The notes under the pieces are model-generated. The model saw only the letters and a list, made by a program, of their open reading frames with translations. It did not search any database and was not told where the DNA came from. A DNA stretch of 64,000 bases, taken from Marchantia polymorpha subsp. ruderalis (lineage: Eukaryota > Streptophyta > Marchantiopsida > Marchantiales > Marchantiaceae). The position numbers were made by a program, and so were the translations under genes. Where the stretch lies: positions 8,660,501-8,724,500 of the forward strand of contig AP031352.1 in NCBI GenBank assembly GCA_037833965.1, read 5' to 3'. Positions 16,343-29,100 of this stretch are shown piece by piece (position 1 is the first letter of the stretch; each line of letters opens with the position of its first letter).

Positions 16343-19300
16343 TTATGACGTATCCTCCACCTGTGAATGGAAGACAAAACTTGGGAATGAAGTCGTTATG
16401 TCCCTGTCACACGAAAAGACATTTGATGATCAATCGCTTGTGATAGCCAAGGGATTTTACAACTCGCAAGTGGCAAAAGTAACTCGCACTCAGTCGTCTG
16501 CGGTAGGGTTTTCAAACCCAAGACTGCCAACTCATAACGACAATCTCACCAAGGAGGGAGGTAGTACAAAATATGCATTAGGCTATATATATTATGGATA
16601 AATTGATACTACATATTTATAAATTTGGATGCTTCGAAGACACAGAACTCGCTCTATTCGCTATCGGGCCTCGGCGTCTAGTCTCATTACCCATCTGAAA
16701 GCTGCGAGCTGGCGTGTCAGCCCCTGACACAAGGACTCTGCTCTGTGACAAGCTAGTTACCCTAGTTCACTGGAAACACTACACATCAAGTCCTTCAAGA
16801 CCCGATGAGAAGCCTTCCGGGAATTCGATCGGCAAATGATAGCGAGCGATAGTTTGGTACAAGGAAATTGCTACACATGTGACGTTCCTCAGGTTCCAAG
16901 CGTTGGATTGCGACAGACTTCTCAGACAGACACGTCTATCATTTCTATAGCTTCTTGTGTTCTTTCCCTGCTTGTGTTCTTGTGAAAACTATTACAACTG
17001 CCTGCACACTACATGTTTGCGTACAATTTCGTGATGTCTTTGCGCTTTAAACGAAGATCCTCAAACGAGGGATAGTTCTGAGAGAGCATAAACGATTCCA
17101 GAGCCTGAAGTGATGTTTGTGTAACTCTGCGGCGGCGACCTTCACGAACGAGACAAAGCCTCCACTCTTAACTATAGCTTTCACATTATCGAACTGCAAA
17201 TGCTGATAATAATGCACACAAAGAGTACAACTCCGGCTCCGGTAGATCTTACTAAGAGCATTCCTTGACCTAGACTTGAATAACAAAGACTAATTTCTTC
17301 CTTCCTCTCTGACCTCAGACACTCACTCCGCAAACAAGTACATGAAATTCTACAGTTTCTGACTCTGGAGATAAGAGGATGTACTTGAGGTAAGGAAGAG
17401 TCATGTTCTTCAAGAGAGAGGGATGCTGCTGAACCAGAGTTCGCCACTCGTCTTTATCGATCTTCCCATCATGCTTGGTATCTGCTTCTTCAAATGTCTA
17501 CAAGAGCGAAAAGTCGCTGGTTCAGTTCACTAGCGATTAATGATCATATAGCTCCAAATCTTCAACATTGAGGAAACTAGACACTCGTGAGGCAGCAGCA
17601 TTTAAGAACACAAAGAGTGGTATGTCAATACAGGCATGGTAGCAGGAATGTTACATTCTGCTACCAAGCCTTTATTTCGTCATTTTGTTCCTTCATTTAC
17701 TTTAACCGAGACCATGACTTGGGCAATACGTGCTCGTTTAGGCACACGACTATGACAACTTCCAAAACCAACGTATAATAAGAATGAAAAAAGATCACAA
17801 CCTCCAAATTCAAACGTCAACATAAGATTAAAGAAATGAACCTGTACCTTGTCAATAATGTTCTCAATCACTTCATCTGAAAGATTCAGACCAGATTCCG
17901 CGAGCATGGCCACCACCATCCGTTTCACCTGTATCCAATTTCCAAACACCGAGTTTATTCATACGATCAACACAACCTCGAGTGAGTAGATGAAGGGGCG
18001 GGCTCCATTCATTCAGAAAGTCAACAATTATATCAGCATAGCTCGATTCCACTCCCTGATACATGATTACACACAACACCGCAAGCATATTCAACTCCTT
18101 CAGTCATATTCAACACACCCAACAAGAAGTACTCCTAAAGAACCTACCTCTTTCCGCTCAATGTATCCTTGCTGCTGTAAGTCGTACAGTCGGAAGGAAA
18201 CTGCAAAGGCCACATCCCAGAACAATCATTACATTATAATACTTCAAGCATGCGCGTGTCCAAATGCCGGAGATATCCTGGTTCAGAAGACCTCGGATGT
18301 GAACTACCAGGTCATTGGTTCGTGCGAATCAGCATATTCCAAAATTTCAACTGCTTCAAATCCACAAGCTGAGCAGGGAGTTTCATCGTTAGAAGGCACT
18401 CACAATCAATTTTGTCCTCCGTCGGAGCATTGGGGTGAAAAACTGAAATGGAGCGCGCAAATTCCCCAAACTCTAGTAGCCCATCATTCTTCACGTCAAA
18501 TAAGTTGAAGACCTAGAAGAATACAGACACATGAGCTAAAGACGGAGTCTCATCGGTGGAAGTACACAAAGTAGGAGTTCCCTGTATTATACAGGACACG
18601 TTCTGTCTTTTTGATCAAAGAAGATCAAACTCTAGCAGACTGAGCAGCGCGCACACAAACAAACACGGAAGACAACTGAAAAAGTTGCAAAAGCCGTAAG
18701 TACGTAAGCTCATCGCAATACATTTAGACTCAACGTGCTCTTACTCGGTCTGCGAATAAGCTCTCCTTTTTACTTTTCGATTTAAATAAGGCCATTTGAA
18801 ACTCTTCCTGCAGGACATCAGAATATTTCCTCAGTTAGTTTACAAACAACAAAGCACATGCCCTACAGAAAGCGATTAACGTGAGATACAAATATACATG
18901 AATTTGTCTGCAATTTGTCGGCACTCTATCCGGAAACTTAGCACGAACATTCTTGTACCTTGTTAATAAGGCCGTCGTCTATGACAGCACTGCTTATTTT
19001 CTTAAAGAGCTCGTAAAGTGCCTCCACCTCACTTACACTAACTGCAAACCAGGCAACACAGGCGAAGTTGTAAAGAAGAAGACACGGAAAAGGCCTTCAT
19101 CACTATCGAGAAACTGTCGGGCCATGAATACAAATCACTGTTCAGCTGATCCGCCTACTTTTCGAGATCTAGCAAACTTGCACCGAAAAAGGGCTAGATT
19201 TCATGTGCTGTACAATCGTTCACGGCCGTCAACTTGGTTAGGAATTCGAATGGAAACACCAGAAGAGTCCCTCAGTCATCAAATCACGACGTGTTTTCAA

Positions 19301-19606
19301 ACTGTAGTTGCCCAGAGATTCCAACCACCGGGAACATATATAACGGTGAATAAACAAAATTTGGGTTCCGTCAATGGGTCATTCCCATGAACATCCATCT
19401 AGTGATAAAAAAATAAAAGCCGGGGGAATGAGGGCATACAAACGGTATCACGAGCAATGACTTCAGCATCTTCTAAGCCAGTCCGCCGTCGGGGACTTTT
19501 CGATCCACAGCAATTCAATAAGAAAGCCATAGCATTATAGAAGGCTGCTCCTATATTCTCCCCAGACAGCAACATTCTCCTCTCAAAAGCTCAAAATGCT
19601 CCAAAC
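16343..19606 (-). CDS. Calcineurin B-like calcium sensor, CBL2/CBL3 class
   Basis: CBL proteins bind calcium through EF hands and recruit CIPK kinases to membranes; the CBL2/3 class acts at the tonoplast. Coding exons in transcript order: 19,575-19,440, 19,041-18,959, 18,807-18,745, 18,512-18,404, 18,200-18,148, 17,928-17,848, 17,497-17,385 and 16,403-16,343, giving 232 residues; the first exon extends as leader to 19,606. Seen: the 14-residue EF1 region around [12 protein letters not shown] (61-72), EF2 loop 100-111, EF3 loop 137-148 with Gln at positions 3 and 5 as in CBL2/3, canonical EF4 loop 181-192 ([12 protein letters not shown]), and the C-terminal FPSF motif whose Ser221 is the known CIPK phosphosite. 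The final exon, VEDTS-stop, matches CBL2/3 ends. The N-terminus starts MLLSGEN with a Cys22-Cys23 pair; there is no Met-Gly, so no N-myristoylation. An in-frame TGA lies just upstream of this ATG. Confidence 0.95.
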
Positions 19607-20595
19607 CTGTCATAGAAAGAGGAACAGTTTAAATATTAAGGGAATAGTAGACAAAGATGTTGGGAGAAAACCCTGTTGACCACCTTGAAGAATTCAAATG
19701 CGAACATGGTAAGCGAATGTCGCTTCTATCTAGAAGCGGCTCGTCCAGGTCATTCCCTAGATATCGAAAAAGTGGTGGACCTCTAAAGCCAAGCGATTTC
19801 CAAGCCTTTTGGTCGAAGTCCACAATTTTGAGACGGGTTCTATGGGATAAACACTGAGGACTTACATACTAGCGCCAAAATATAAAAATTGGACTCCTTT
19901 CTCAAGATTTCCAAAGCTGGTTGAACCTTTCTACCTGTGAAGAGTCATGGCACGCACATTAAGAACAAAAAAACTGAATTCAAGAAAAGCTCCAGACCTA
20001 CGATAGATGTATTATGCTCTCTGCACATTCTCGTTACGTGCAAATGGGCCGTCACAGATACCACTTGTGAAAAACCCATCTAGCACCAACAGATTGCAAA
20101 TATAGGGGTTTGTCCGTCAAAAGCATAATGCAGCATACGAAAATGGTCTTGATCCCTCGGGGAACACATGTCACCCATGCAAGACCCAGTGAGAAGATTG
20201 CCGTAGATATCCGCACACAGTTACTCGAAAACTTGAAATCAAGAGGTCAACGGCAGTAGCTAGTGAAGGGTGCTCTTGCCCCAATCTCCAATTTCGTCGT
20301 AATCCAACAAAGAGTATTGGCTAGAGTTGGGATCCCCAAGAGTCAACGCATCCTGTATCCCACAATGAATCTCCCCGGCCAATTCCTGCCGCCTGAAGGT
20401 GTGCCAATTCCACACTCCTCCGGGATTGCTTCCCTGATCTCGGCCCTAGATCTCGAGTCCGGAGATTCTAACCATGGTAACTTCTTGCAGCATCCGAGCT
20501 CGGAGCCGATTGACAATGTTGCAATGTTCATGAGACTACGGCAAGTGTAACGCTAGTTCAGAATTCGAATTGTAACAAGACAGTGGCCGACTTAC
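19607..20595 (-). other. Probable 5' UTR intron of the CBL gene
   Basis: On the minus strand a strong pyrimidine-rich acceptor (ttcctctttctatgacag) ends just before the leader of the first coding exon. A GTAAGT donor sits at 20,595-20,590. Together they would define a 989-nt leader intron. No other coding exon fits between them. This is inferred from splice signals only and needs transcript data. Confidence 0.5.
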
Positions 20596-21060
20596 TGTGA
20601 AAGTGGGAGAGAAGGCCGCCATGTCGAGAAAGGATGCAACAACCAAAAAGCACACCATTACTAGCCCATCCTCTCACTCCAGACTCCAGGAGACGTTGCG
20701 TTGAGAGTACGAAGGGCAGCAAACGATATGGGCTGAATAACAGTACACAGCACTTCACGGAAGTGCAGAAAACAGATCTTGGAACCAAGATGGAACTGCT
20801 GAAACCACCACAACGCAAGCGGCACCGCAGCGGACAGGCACGATGTGATATGCCTCTAGATTTAATGCTCGTTGTTTGTTGGCACCACACACTTGATTAA
20901 TTGTGATGGTGAGAGAAAAATGTGTTCCTTCTCTTCTCAGCTCAACGAATGGCAGGACACACACGTGCACGCCAGCATACGGGTCGACACCTTAGCTTGC
21001 TTCCTGACTTTGCTGGCAAGCAGGCAGGTTGCCGGGGCGACAGACTGACTCACTGACCTA
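20596..21060 (-). other. Probable upstream leader exon region of CBL
   Basis: If the leader intron is real, the first non-coding exon and transcription start lie upstream of 20,596 on the minus strand. Open frames here are short and unrelated to known families. Confidence 0.3.
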
Positions 21061-21170
21061 CTCACTCACTCGCTCACTCACTCACTGTCTAGCTGCTGCT
21101 GCTGCTGGTGTTGCTCCTCCTTCTCCTCCTCCTCCGGTTGCTGCTGCTGCTGCTGCTGATGCAGAAATCG
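21061..21170. repeat. (ACTC)n followed by CTG/CTC triplet repeats
   Basis: Tetranucleotide repeats near 21,060-21,085 are followed by runs of ctg and ctc triplets to about 21,160. On the minus strand, the sense strand of CBL, they read as CAG and GAG. The serine- and alanine-rich open frames here are products of these repeats. Confidence 0.8.
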
Positions 21171-21329
21171 AAAAAATTACCAAAAATAAGAAATAGCCGC
21201 AGCAGACACGCGAAGCTGCGGCAGATGACGGGGATGTGCAAACTCGCAAATTGATCCGGCAGAAACTGGAACGATTGCGCAATCCACCATTCTATCGCCC
21301 TCGCCCGCTTCACAGACGCTCCAATCCAC

Positions 21330-22115
21330 GGCCATCCCTGACGATGCGTCCCAGTTCCAGCCCCTCGCGGCCCCTCGCCCCTCCTCCTGCTCCTGCTCCT
21401 GCTCGCCCCGGGGCTGCTGCCCTGGCCCTTGCCTTCCCTTCCCGTCCCGTCCTACCCTCGCCTCGCCTCGCCTCTCCTCTCCTTCCTGCGCGTCCCCTCC
21501 CCTGGCCGTGTGGCTCCTCCTCCGCCCCCTCGCCTCGCCTCGCTCGTCGTCCTCTCGCTCGCTCCGATCCCCTGGCTCATAAGGCGACCTGGTTTCCTCC
21601 TCCTCCTCCGCCTGGCCGCGCCTCGCAGCACCTCATGACAGACAGAAGAGAGAAAAGGGACCGGCGCTGCTGGTCCTGAGCTCCAAGAAAAAGGCGCAGC
21701 AGCAGCAGCGACTCCCCCTCCCGCCTCCCGACTCCCGACTCCCGTCCCGTGGTCCAGCCCACGTCAGCGCTATTCGCCCCATAAAGCGCTCGCCTCCACC
21801 TCCACCTCACTCGCCCTCTGCCACTGTTCTGTCTGCACACGGAATGCAATGGCATGGCCTGGACTGGCAGTTGGCACGCAGGCCATGGAGCCTTTGCGGG
21901 CCTTGGCTCCCCCGCTTCCTCTTCCTCTTCCACTTCCACTTCCGCTTCCTCATCCTCCTGCTGCTCGTCCTACTCCTTCACTCTTCTCCACTTCACTTGC
22001 TTCACTTCTTCCGCTTTTCGTGTCTGTCTCGCCGTGACCAAGCTTTCTTGTCCTTTCCTTTCCATTCCCTTCCCTTCCCTTCCCTTCCCTTCCCTTCTTC
22101 CGGAGAAGATTTCAT
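21330..22115. repeat. Strand-asymmetric pyrimidine-rich tract
   Basis: Nearly 800 bases on the plus strand are dominated by C and T, including cctcgcctcg-type runs and a (TTCCC)n array near 22,055-22,097. Seen from the CBL gene this is a purine-rich GA tract, a composition common in plant promoters and leaders. The proline- and leucine-rich open frames in it are low-complexity products. Confidence 0.7.
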
Positions 22116-25100
22116 TCGCATCTTGGATTTTGCTTTCACCACTTCCAGACTCCTTCATTTTGAGCGTCGGATTGATTATTCCTCTGTATGACGAGTGAAT
22201 GCTTGCGAGACTGACGCACAACTAACCTGACTTTGCAAAAGGGTCTCATCCGAGCACATACTGCACCAGGTAAGAACCGACGATGAACTTCCGAGGACCG
22301 AATCGAAATCTGCAAGCGAAGCTTTGTCGACAAAGCCGAGTCGACCCGTCAAGGCTGCAACTCCCACTTCGGACGTGGCTAAGAGTAAGATCAATATAAA
22401 TAATGTGAACTGAGACACGGGAAGATAACCCAGACGCATCTGTCGATCCCTCTTTGCACATCTTACCAGGGCACGAGTCCACGGATGAAGATATAAAGTG
22501 ATAAAGATAGATAGGGGATGACGAAAACTCTACCATCCCCGGCCATTGCCCTGCTTGAAAAGGGAGACAAACTTCGTGGGTTCCTAAAAAGTCTTTTGTT
22601 CTCAGGCCACCATCTTCGATCCTTTCATTCTTTCCACCTAACTAACCGAGCACCCGTTCATCCAGACTGGAGAGATGGGCAGGGGGGGACGATGATTCTC
22701 CCGTCTAGGCTGACTCCGATTACACTCTTCATCCTTTCCATCTGAATGTGGACAGGAGATATTACTTGCTTTTTGGGATACGACCTGGAGTTTCGAGTCG
22801 AGCAAGGACGATCTCCACTCGCAGAAAGGTGTTTTCTCCAGACTGAGAGGGTGGATGAGGTCAGGGTCGCGATCTTGGCCTTAATCTCGAGTATTTAGTG
22901 CCATAGCCAGCCCAAATTCGCATTCGACTCTCTGTACGAAAACAACCTCGTTGCTGGGATGCGAACCCAACCCCAGGCCCACATTCAGGCGTCAGTCACT
23001 CCGTGTTGGAATTCGGATTTGTCAACAGCTTTTCCCTACTCCTGTCGTCCATCCCCGGAGATGGATCCTGACATGAGACTCGACTTGGAGACAAGATCCA
23101 ACGCTTCGTTCGGAAAAGACCAACCTTACAAAACACTTCATTTCACAAACTGCTGCATCGTCGCCGTTCTTTCTCCCTCTAGCAATCGAACATGACAACC
23201 CGATACTGGACGGAAGCCGAGAGCTGGAGCTCGGTGGCTCGGGTCCGAGTAGTCAAGTCGAGGACGACCGAAGTCATCCTCGATTTCGTGGAATGTTCGA
23301 CCAAATTAGAATCCGCCTCCTGGTCTCTGGGCAACGCGCCGTGAAGTCCGAGAGAAACATGCAGGTCCAATGCAGGAGCTCAACCGCAACAGCAAGGGCT
23401 GTGGGAAGGAGCTCTGTGCTGTATTTAGAATTTTCTACCTGTTAGGACAGATCACCAGAACGCAATCGTCCATGACACGTCGATCTGACACCATTATTGG
23501 TCATGTCAAGGCCCGGCCGACGATGTCAGACCCGTATCAGCCTGGCCCTGGTCCTCAGGATCCGCTCACCGAACACATCCAGGCAACTGGAGGCTCGGTC
23601 GTCCGCAGTGTTTTCGGTCAAGCCATGAAAACTTCATTCGACCTTCTGTCTCTGGCAAGATGAATGAATCCCGGATTGACGACTCTGGTGACAGTGAGGA
23701 CCTAGGACCACAGAAGCCGCACTGTGAGACTGATCTCGATTCTGCAACGGTAAATCGGAATCGATTGGCTTAAATCGTTAGGACTGCACGCCTCAATTCA
23801 TCCTCTTTTTTGTGGACGAGAGGCCGCCGGGGATGCGCAAGAGTGCGTATATAAGGGAACGAAGTGTTTTGATTAAGTCAAGAATCCAAGTTTACTTCAT
23901 TGGAATAAAACCTTCTTGAGAATGTTCAAATATTCGTTGGCATGTTTCAACATGGTTCATTCTTAAACAACATTGTTAGTGATAATGTGGAATTGTTCAT
24001 TGAAAGTTCCAACATACAATTTTATAATGCATTGGTATTTTAATGGTTGTAGGTATCTATCAAGATACCATTAGGGATTTGGTGCTTGTGAGAATGGATA
24101 ATTCGTTGAGAATGAATGTTCGTATAAGAGGAAATCGACTTGGGTTTGGCACACCCATATTGGGATGAATATTAATTTACAGTGGCAAACATTATGGTCA
24201 TTGATGTTACACAAGACAAATCATTAGAATAAATAATCATCGATATTTTTATAAACAGCAACATACACCTGCAACCTCCACATACATAAATATACATAGG
24301 ATTCAACTTCTTGATTCACTGGTATAGAATTGTGATCCAATTTTGATAGGTTTATAAGAAAGTGTGTGCTAACGTAGCATGATAAGCGGTAAAGAGTCGC
24401 TTTTTTAAGGCCCAATTCGTAATTTAGTCTAATCAATGCGATTTCATTGCTTAACAGCAAATGCTTCACATAGAAAATCACTTGTACCTAAACCTTTCCC
24501 ATCTTGATAGTTTGATATTTTAAGTTTTATATACATATTTTTCTACCATGTTACTACCAAAAAATAATATTGAATTTTCTGTTGAATTTCAAATTTGTAC
24601 AACTTGACGAGATATCTAATTCTTTTGCTATCCAGATGACATTCAAAAGATTCTAAAATGATTCAAGAAATGCATTGTTCAACAACGTACATGTGTATTT
24701 TAAATATGCACATATAAAATACAAATCTTATATTCATTATGAAATGCTCTTTTCATAGTTCAATAAATAGAAATTTTTTACGCACATACACATCTTCATC
24801 ATGTTATAATATGCATATCATCTTGAACTTATATAAGTCCACAAAATCATTCATATGTTCATCCACACACAAGTCGATGATATATTTTCATTATTGTTGC
24901 TATATTATTTATTTTACTTTGAAGAGTTCATTCTTAAGAAAATTAAAAGGAATATAAATAATTTATATATTTAATCCGTACATAGATAAAAAAGCAAACA
25001 TGAAACATACGTATTGATTGATGAAAAATGTATAATAAAGATTTGATAAAAAAACCCCGTAGACATAATAATTTACGTGATCATATAACGGATTGCACCA

Positions 25101-26119
25101 ACTGACGAACTTTATGAAGTAATGATGCCGTTTCATATACATAACATACTATAGAAATAAAATCAACATCTCTTGCAATTTTGTAGGCTGTCGTTAATCT
25201 CTTAAACATGTGAAAACAGTTTTCTTTAATTTCAAGACTAGATGAACACTTAGGGGAATATCCAGCAAGCTGATAGAACACCCGATGAGAACCTGATATG
25301 TATAGATTGAGTACAAGGCAAGTCGGGAAAAAATCATCTCAATGGTGACTCCATGTGGGACTTCCATACTCTTGTATACTTGAACGAGCAAAGAGTGATA
25401 TGGACCACTGAGGTGCAGATCTCGTATATCGATTGGCTTTTAATTAACGAACCAGTGCTCGTTTTAGTGCGAATTGTCTTGCGAGTGTTTGTAGGATATC
25501 ATATTGGAAGGAGCGTTTTGTCGTAAGCTCAGATCAAAGAAACTGAAGCGTGTGAAGCGTTAGAGTATCGCCTACCTTGGTCCATTGAGAGCAGACAGAC
25601 AGGCCGCATTCGACATGCTTATGTGACAAGACCAATCGCGACTAATGAAGATGCAGACTGAGTTGTTGAACGGAATTAAACAAAACTGGGACATATTCCT
25701 GCCAATAATCATTAAGCTTGTCGCGTGTCAAAGCCACGTAAGAATTTAAATGGGATGTGCATTTAACGAGAGGGAATCAAAGGTGTAAAGATGTGCCGAT
25801 ACACCTTCAGAAGTGAACCGAGCGCCGTTTGATGGGACCGAGAAGGCCCGTAGAATCTACTATGCTCGCAGTACAATACGATACCGGGAAGAGCAGGAAG
25901 AGCAGATGCTGATGCTGATGGATTTCATCAGCGAGAAGGACTCTTGGCACCGAGAGCCAAGACTGGACCTGCATCTTTAGATTTGACTCGGGTAGCTGCA
26001 GAATTGGCTCAGTTCGTGAGTGTTGTTAGGTGCGGCAAGGCAAAGCAAAGCAAAGCATATGACTGGCTGATGTGTTGTTCGAGAATGTTTTGAGGAGAAG
26101 AGAGTTTGAATCGGCGAAG
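22116..26119. other. Intergenic DNA between CBL and FPG
   Basis: Medium-GC DNA to about 23,850 turns AT-rich to about 25,400 and then returns to medium GC before FPG. A TATA-like gtatataagg at 23,849-23,858 is followed about 50 bases later by gaataaaa, but no gene or paired LTR accompanies it. Short direct repeats such as gcaaagcaaagcaaag lie near 26,040-26,055 just upstream of FPG. No recognisable gene. Confidence 0.45.
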
Positions 26120-29100
26120 ATGCCAGAACTGCCGGAGGTCGAAGCTTCGCGCAAATTCGTCGAGGACCACTGCCTCGGCCAGCCCATAGTGAGGGCCGAA
26201 GTTCAAAGTGACACCAAAGTTCTGTGCAATGTGAGCGCGCAGGCTCTTGAAGAAGCTCTTACTGGCAGGACCATAGTCCGGGCTGGACGTAAAGGAAAGC
26301 ACTTGTGGTTGGAGCTGGACCAACGTCCTTGGCCCGTTTTCCAATTTGGTATGTACGTTCTTGTGCTCGGAAAGCCAAGTTTGAAGAAGCACTGTAGTTT
26401 CTAGTCCACTGCTAAAACCCGAACTCTCTAGCGAAATCGATTCTTCTGCTTTATTGATTGCACCAAATATCTTCCTTCTCATTTGTCGTCATGAGTTGAG
26501 GTTTTACGTTCTGATTCACCTCGTCCCTCCAAACTTTTGCTGAGTGCCTTGGCAGCATGGCATGGGTGTGGTCTACTCCAGAGCCACCACTAATGAGCTC
26601 GGTTTCTGTCTGCAGGAATGACGGGTGCAATTTTGATTAAAAATTTTAAAGGTGTTTGTTACAAGCGGTAATTGACACTGTATCTACTCAACGTTGGAAA
26701 GGATACTGCTTCTATGCTTTCCATTCTTCCCTGCTCTAATTAATATCCACGTTGTTCCATTCTGGTACTTCTTACCTGCGAACGCTCAGAAGTTGAGCTG
26801 TTAATAGAAGAAGCCAGCGGCATGTGCTACAAGCACCAGGACATTTCATGGGACTTTCTTCGAGAACTCTTCATCGGACTGCACTGTCCTGCGTACATGA
26901 TCTTCCCCTTTACTCACATTTTTAGCCTTCGTACCAGGTCTGCTGCCAATGACGAAGAAGAATGGCCCTCAAAATATGCGAAGGTGCTCGTGGAGGTATG
27001 TGTCCCACCACGAGTCCATCTTGTCTTATAGATTCCGACGCTCCGAGGTACAATTTCATGCAAGAAAGGTTGTATTGATGCACGTGACGAAATTTAGGAT
27101 TGTGTTTGACCGTGAGCATGAATCAAAACAATTGTCTATCACGCTGGTCTGAACCCTGAGGATTGCGCACGACTGAGTTTTCTCGAGATTAGGTTGAGGC
27201 TCTGAGCCGCTCGTATGGAGCTCAACGGAAAGGCAGTGCTGTGGCCAATTACTGTTTGTAGAGGCCAAGGATGGACTGAAACCACAGCTACCGTCCTGCA
27301 CGAGTGTCTAGCTTTTCGTCTTTTCGTCCCTTCTTCTACGCCATTGACTTCTCTGCTGCAGTTGGGAAACGGAGTGCAGATGGCCTTCACCGATAGTCGG
27401 CGCTTTGCGAGAATTCGCCTACTTCAAGATGTGAGTCGCGTATCTGATTACTTTGTCCAGAATTTGTTACGTTGGGACTACAACTTATGGAAACGCCATT
27501 AAGGTATTTACTAAGGGTTGTGTCACCACACGACCCTTAGGCAGGGATATGAGTAGTGACGACTCTTTTTTGGCAGTAACTTCCATCTCGTTAATGCAGC
27601 CCCCAACAGAGTCACCTATATCAGAATTGGGTCCAGATGCCTATTTGGAGCTTCCAGACAATGACGCGTTCAGACAGGCTGTCCAGTTAAGGAAAGGATC
27701 GATAAAAGGTGTTATTCTTGATCAGGTACTTCAGAAGTGTATTTGATGGATTCTCTTGTTCTGCCAGCTGTGACTGGATGTCAGGAAGTGGTTTACATTT
27801 TCTTCTCATCTATGTTGCTGCTGTGACACAGCCGAAAGCTGTCAGAACATTGCATTTTTGTCACGTCTTGTTCCGCTAAGTAATATGAACTTGGGGGTGG
27901 TTGATTCTAGAGTTTCCTGGCGGGCATAGGGAACTGGATAGCAGATGAGGTTCTATATCAGGTGAGATTTTCGATAAAGCCTATGGTGCCTTCCTTTTAT
28001 TTCTGGCTCGGTATGATCATAGGTGAAGCTGAGAGTTTTTCTCAGTTCTGCTAAGAGGCTGGAGGGTCAAGAAGAAAAGAAGAAACTTGCTGTTTCTATT
28101 GCTTTCAGAGAACCTTCTTCCTACCTCTGTGTCACCTTCGTTGCCATCCCCACGCAGTCGTCGTCGTAGACTTTGAGCTCGTCACACTTGGTTCGCTGGG
28201 CTTTTTTCTGGTTCAAGTTCTTGCTGTCGTCAGTTTAGATCTCTTACTGTTCATTCCTTGGTTCTTAATGAATCCAGGCCAGTTCTGTTGATCTATTTAT
28301 TCTTCTTACGAATGTCAGCGCTTTTTAATGTTTCTGTTTGCAACCTTGCCTTCTTGCACTGGGTTCCCTTGACGTGCTCGCAAATGTTTTCTCCCTGCTT
28401 CGGGCGTATGTGTCGTTCAGGCTCGGATACATCCAGAAACACTAGCTTCCAACATGACTTCTGAAGATTGCGGAAGACTGCACAGAGCTATTCAAGAGGT
28501 ATAGTCCAAATGCTTTGCAAGCCTATTTTCAAGGCCAGAATTCATTCGTCTTCTATTAGCTGCGGTATCAGTTATTTATATCTAGCTGCAGTGCCCCGTC
28601 AAGAAGAGTACAAACATCCACCAATTTTCACTGTACTACTCCCAGCTAGAGATTTCACTAAGCTCGTAGCCTGCATCGAGTCCACGGCGGTCAACCAAAT
28701 TGAAACTCCACCCTTGCAGGTAGTGTATTTCTCAGTCACAGCAAATGCCGACCACGAAAACTTTCCGAAGCACTGGCTGTTTCATCTGCGGTGGAACAAA
28801 AGGCCTGGCTCTTTGGACGGTAAAGTGCCTCAATCTAAAGAACGGTTGTTTCTACTTTCTTAGCAGACATATATTTTCCTAATAGCCTGGTGTTGACATA
28901 TCGTTTAGTATTAATTTTTATTTTGAGAGAGAGAGAACACAACGTGCTCTCTAGTGAATGCTTGTATTTGATATGAGCAGCTATGTTGTGTGAACGCAGG
29001 AAACAAAATAGACTTCATCAAAGTCGGAGGACGGGTGAGTACCATCGCAGGCCCAAAATGTCATTTATATTGCCTGGAAGTGATCGATTTCAAGCATAAG

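Noticed and set aside
17047-17110. Possible last CBL exon reading YPSFEDL
   Set aside because: A much better terminal exon at 16,343-16,403 encodes [19 protein letters not shown] with correct phase and acceptor, matching CBL2/3 ends.
21236-22191. Proline/serine/leucine-rich open frames
   Set aside because: They are low-complexity translations of a pyrimidine-rich tract and occur in several frames at once.
23849-23915. TATA-like motif followed by an AATAAA-like motif, reminiscent of an LTR or short gene
   Set aside because: No terminal repeats, no internal retroelement sequence and no open frame support either reading.
26938-26995. FPG exon 3 starting at the more upstream acceptor before ccttcgtacc
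   Set aside because: That acceptor would insert extra residues; the downstream acceptor restores the conserved YKRSA motif and keeps the frame.
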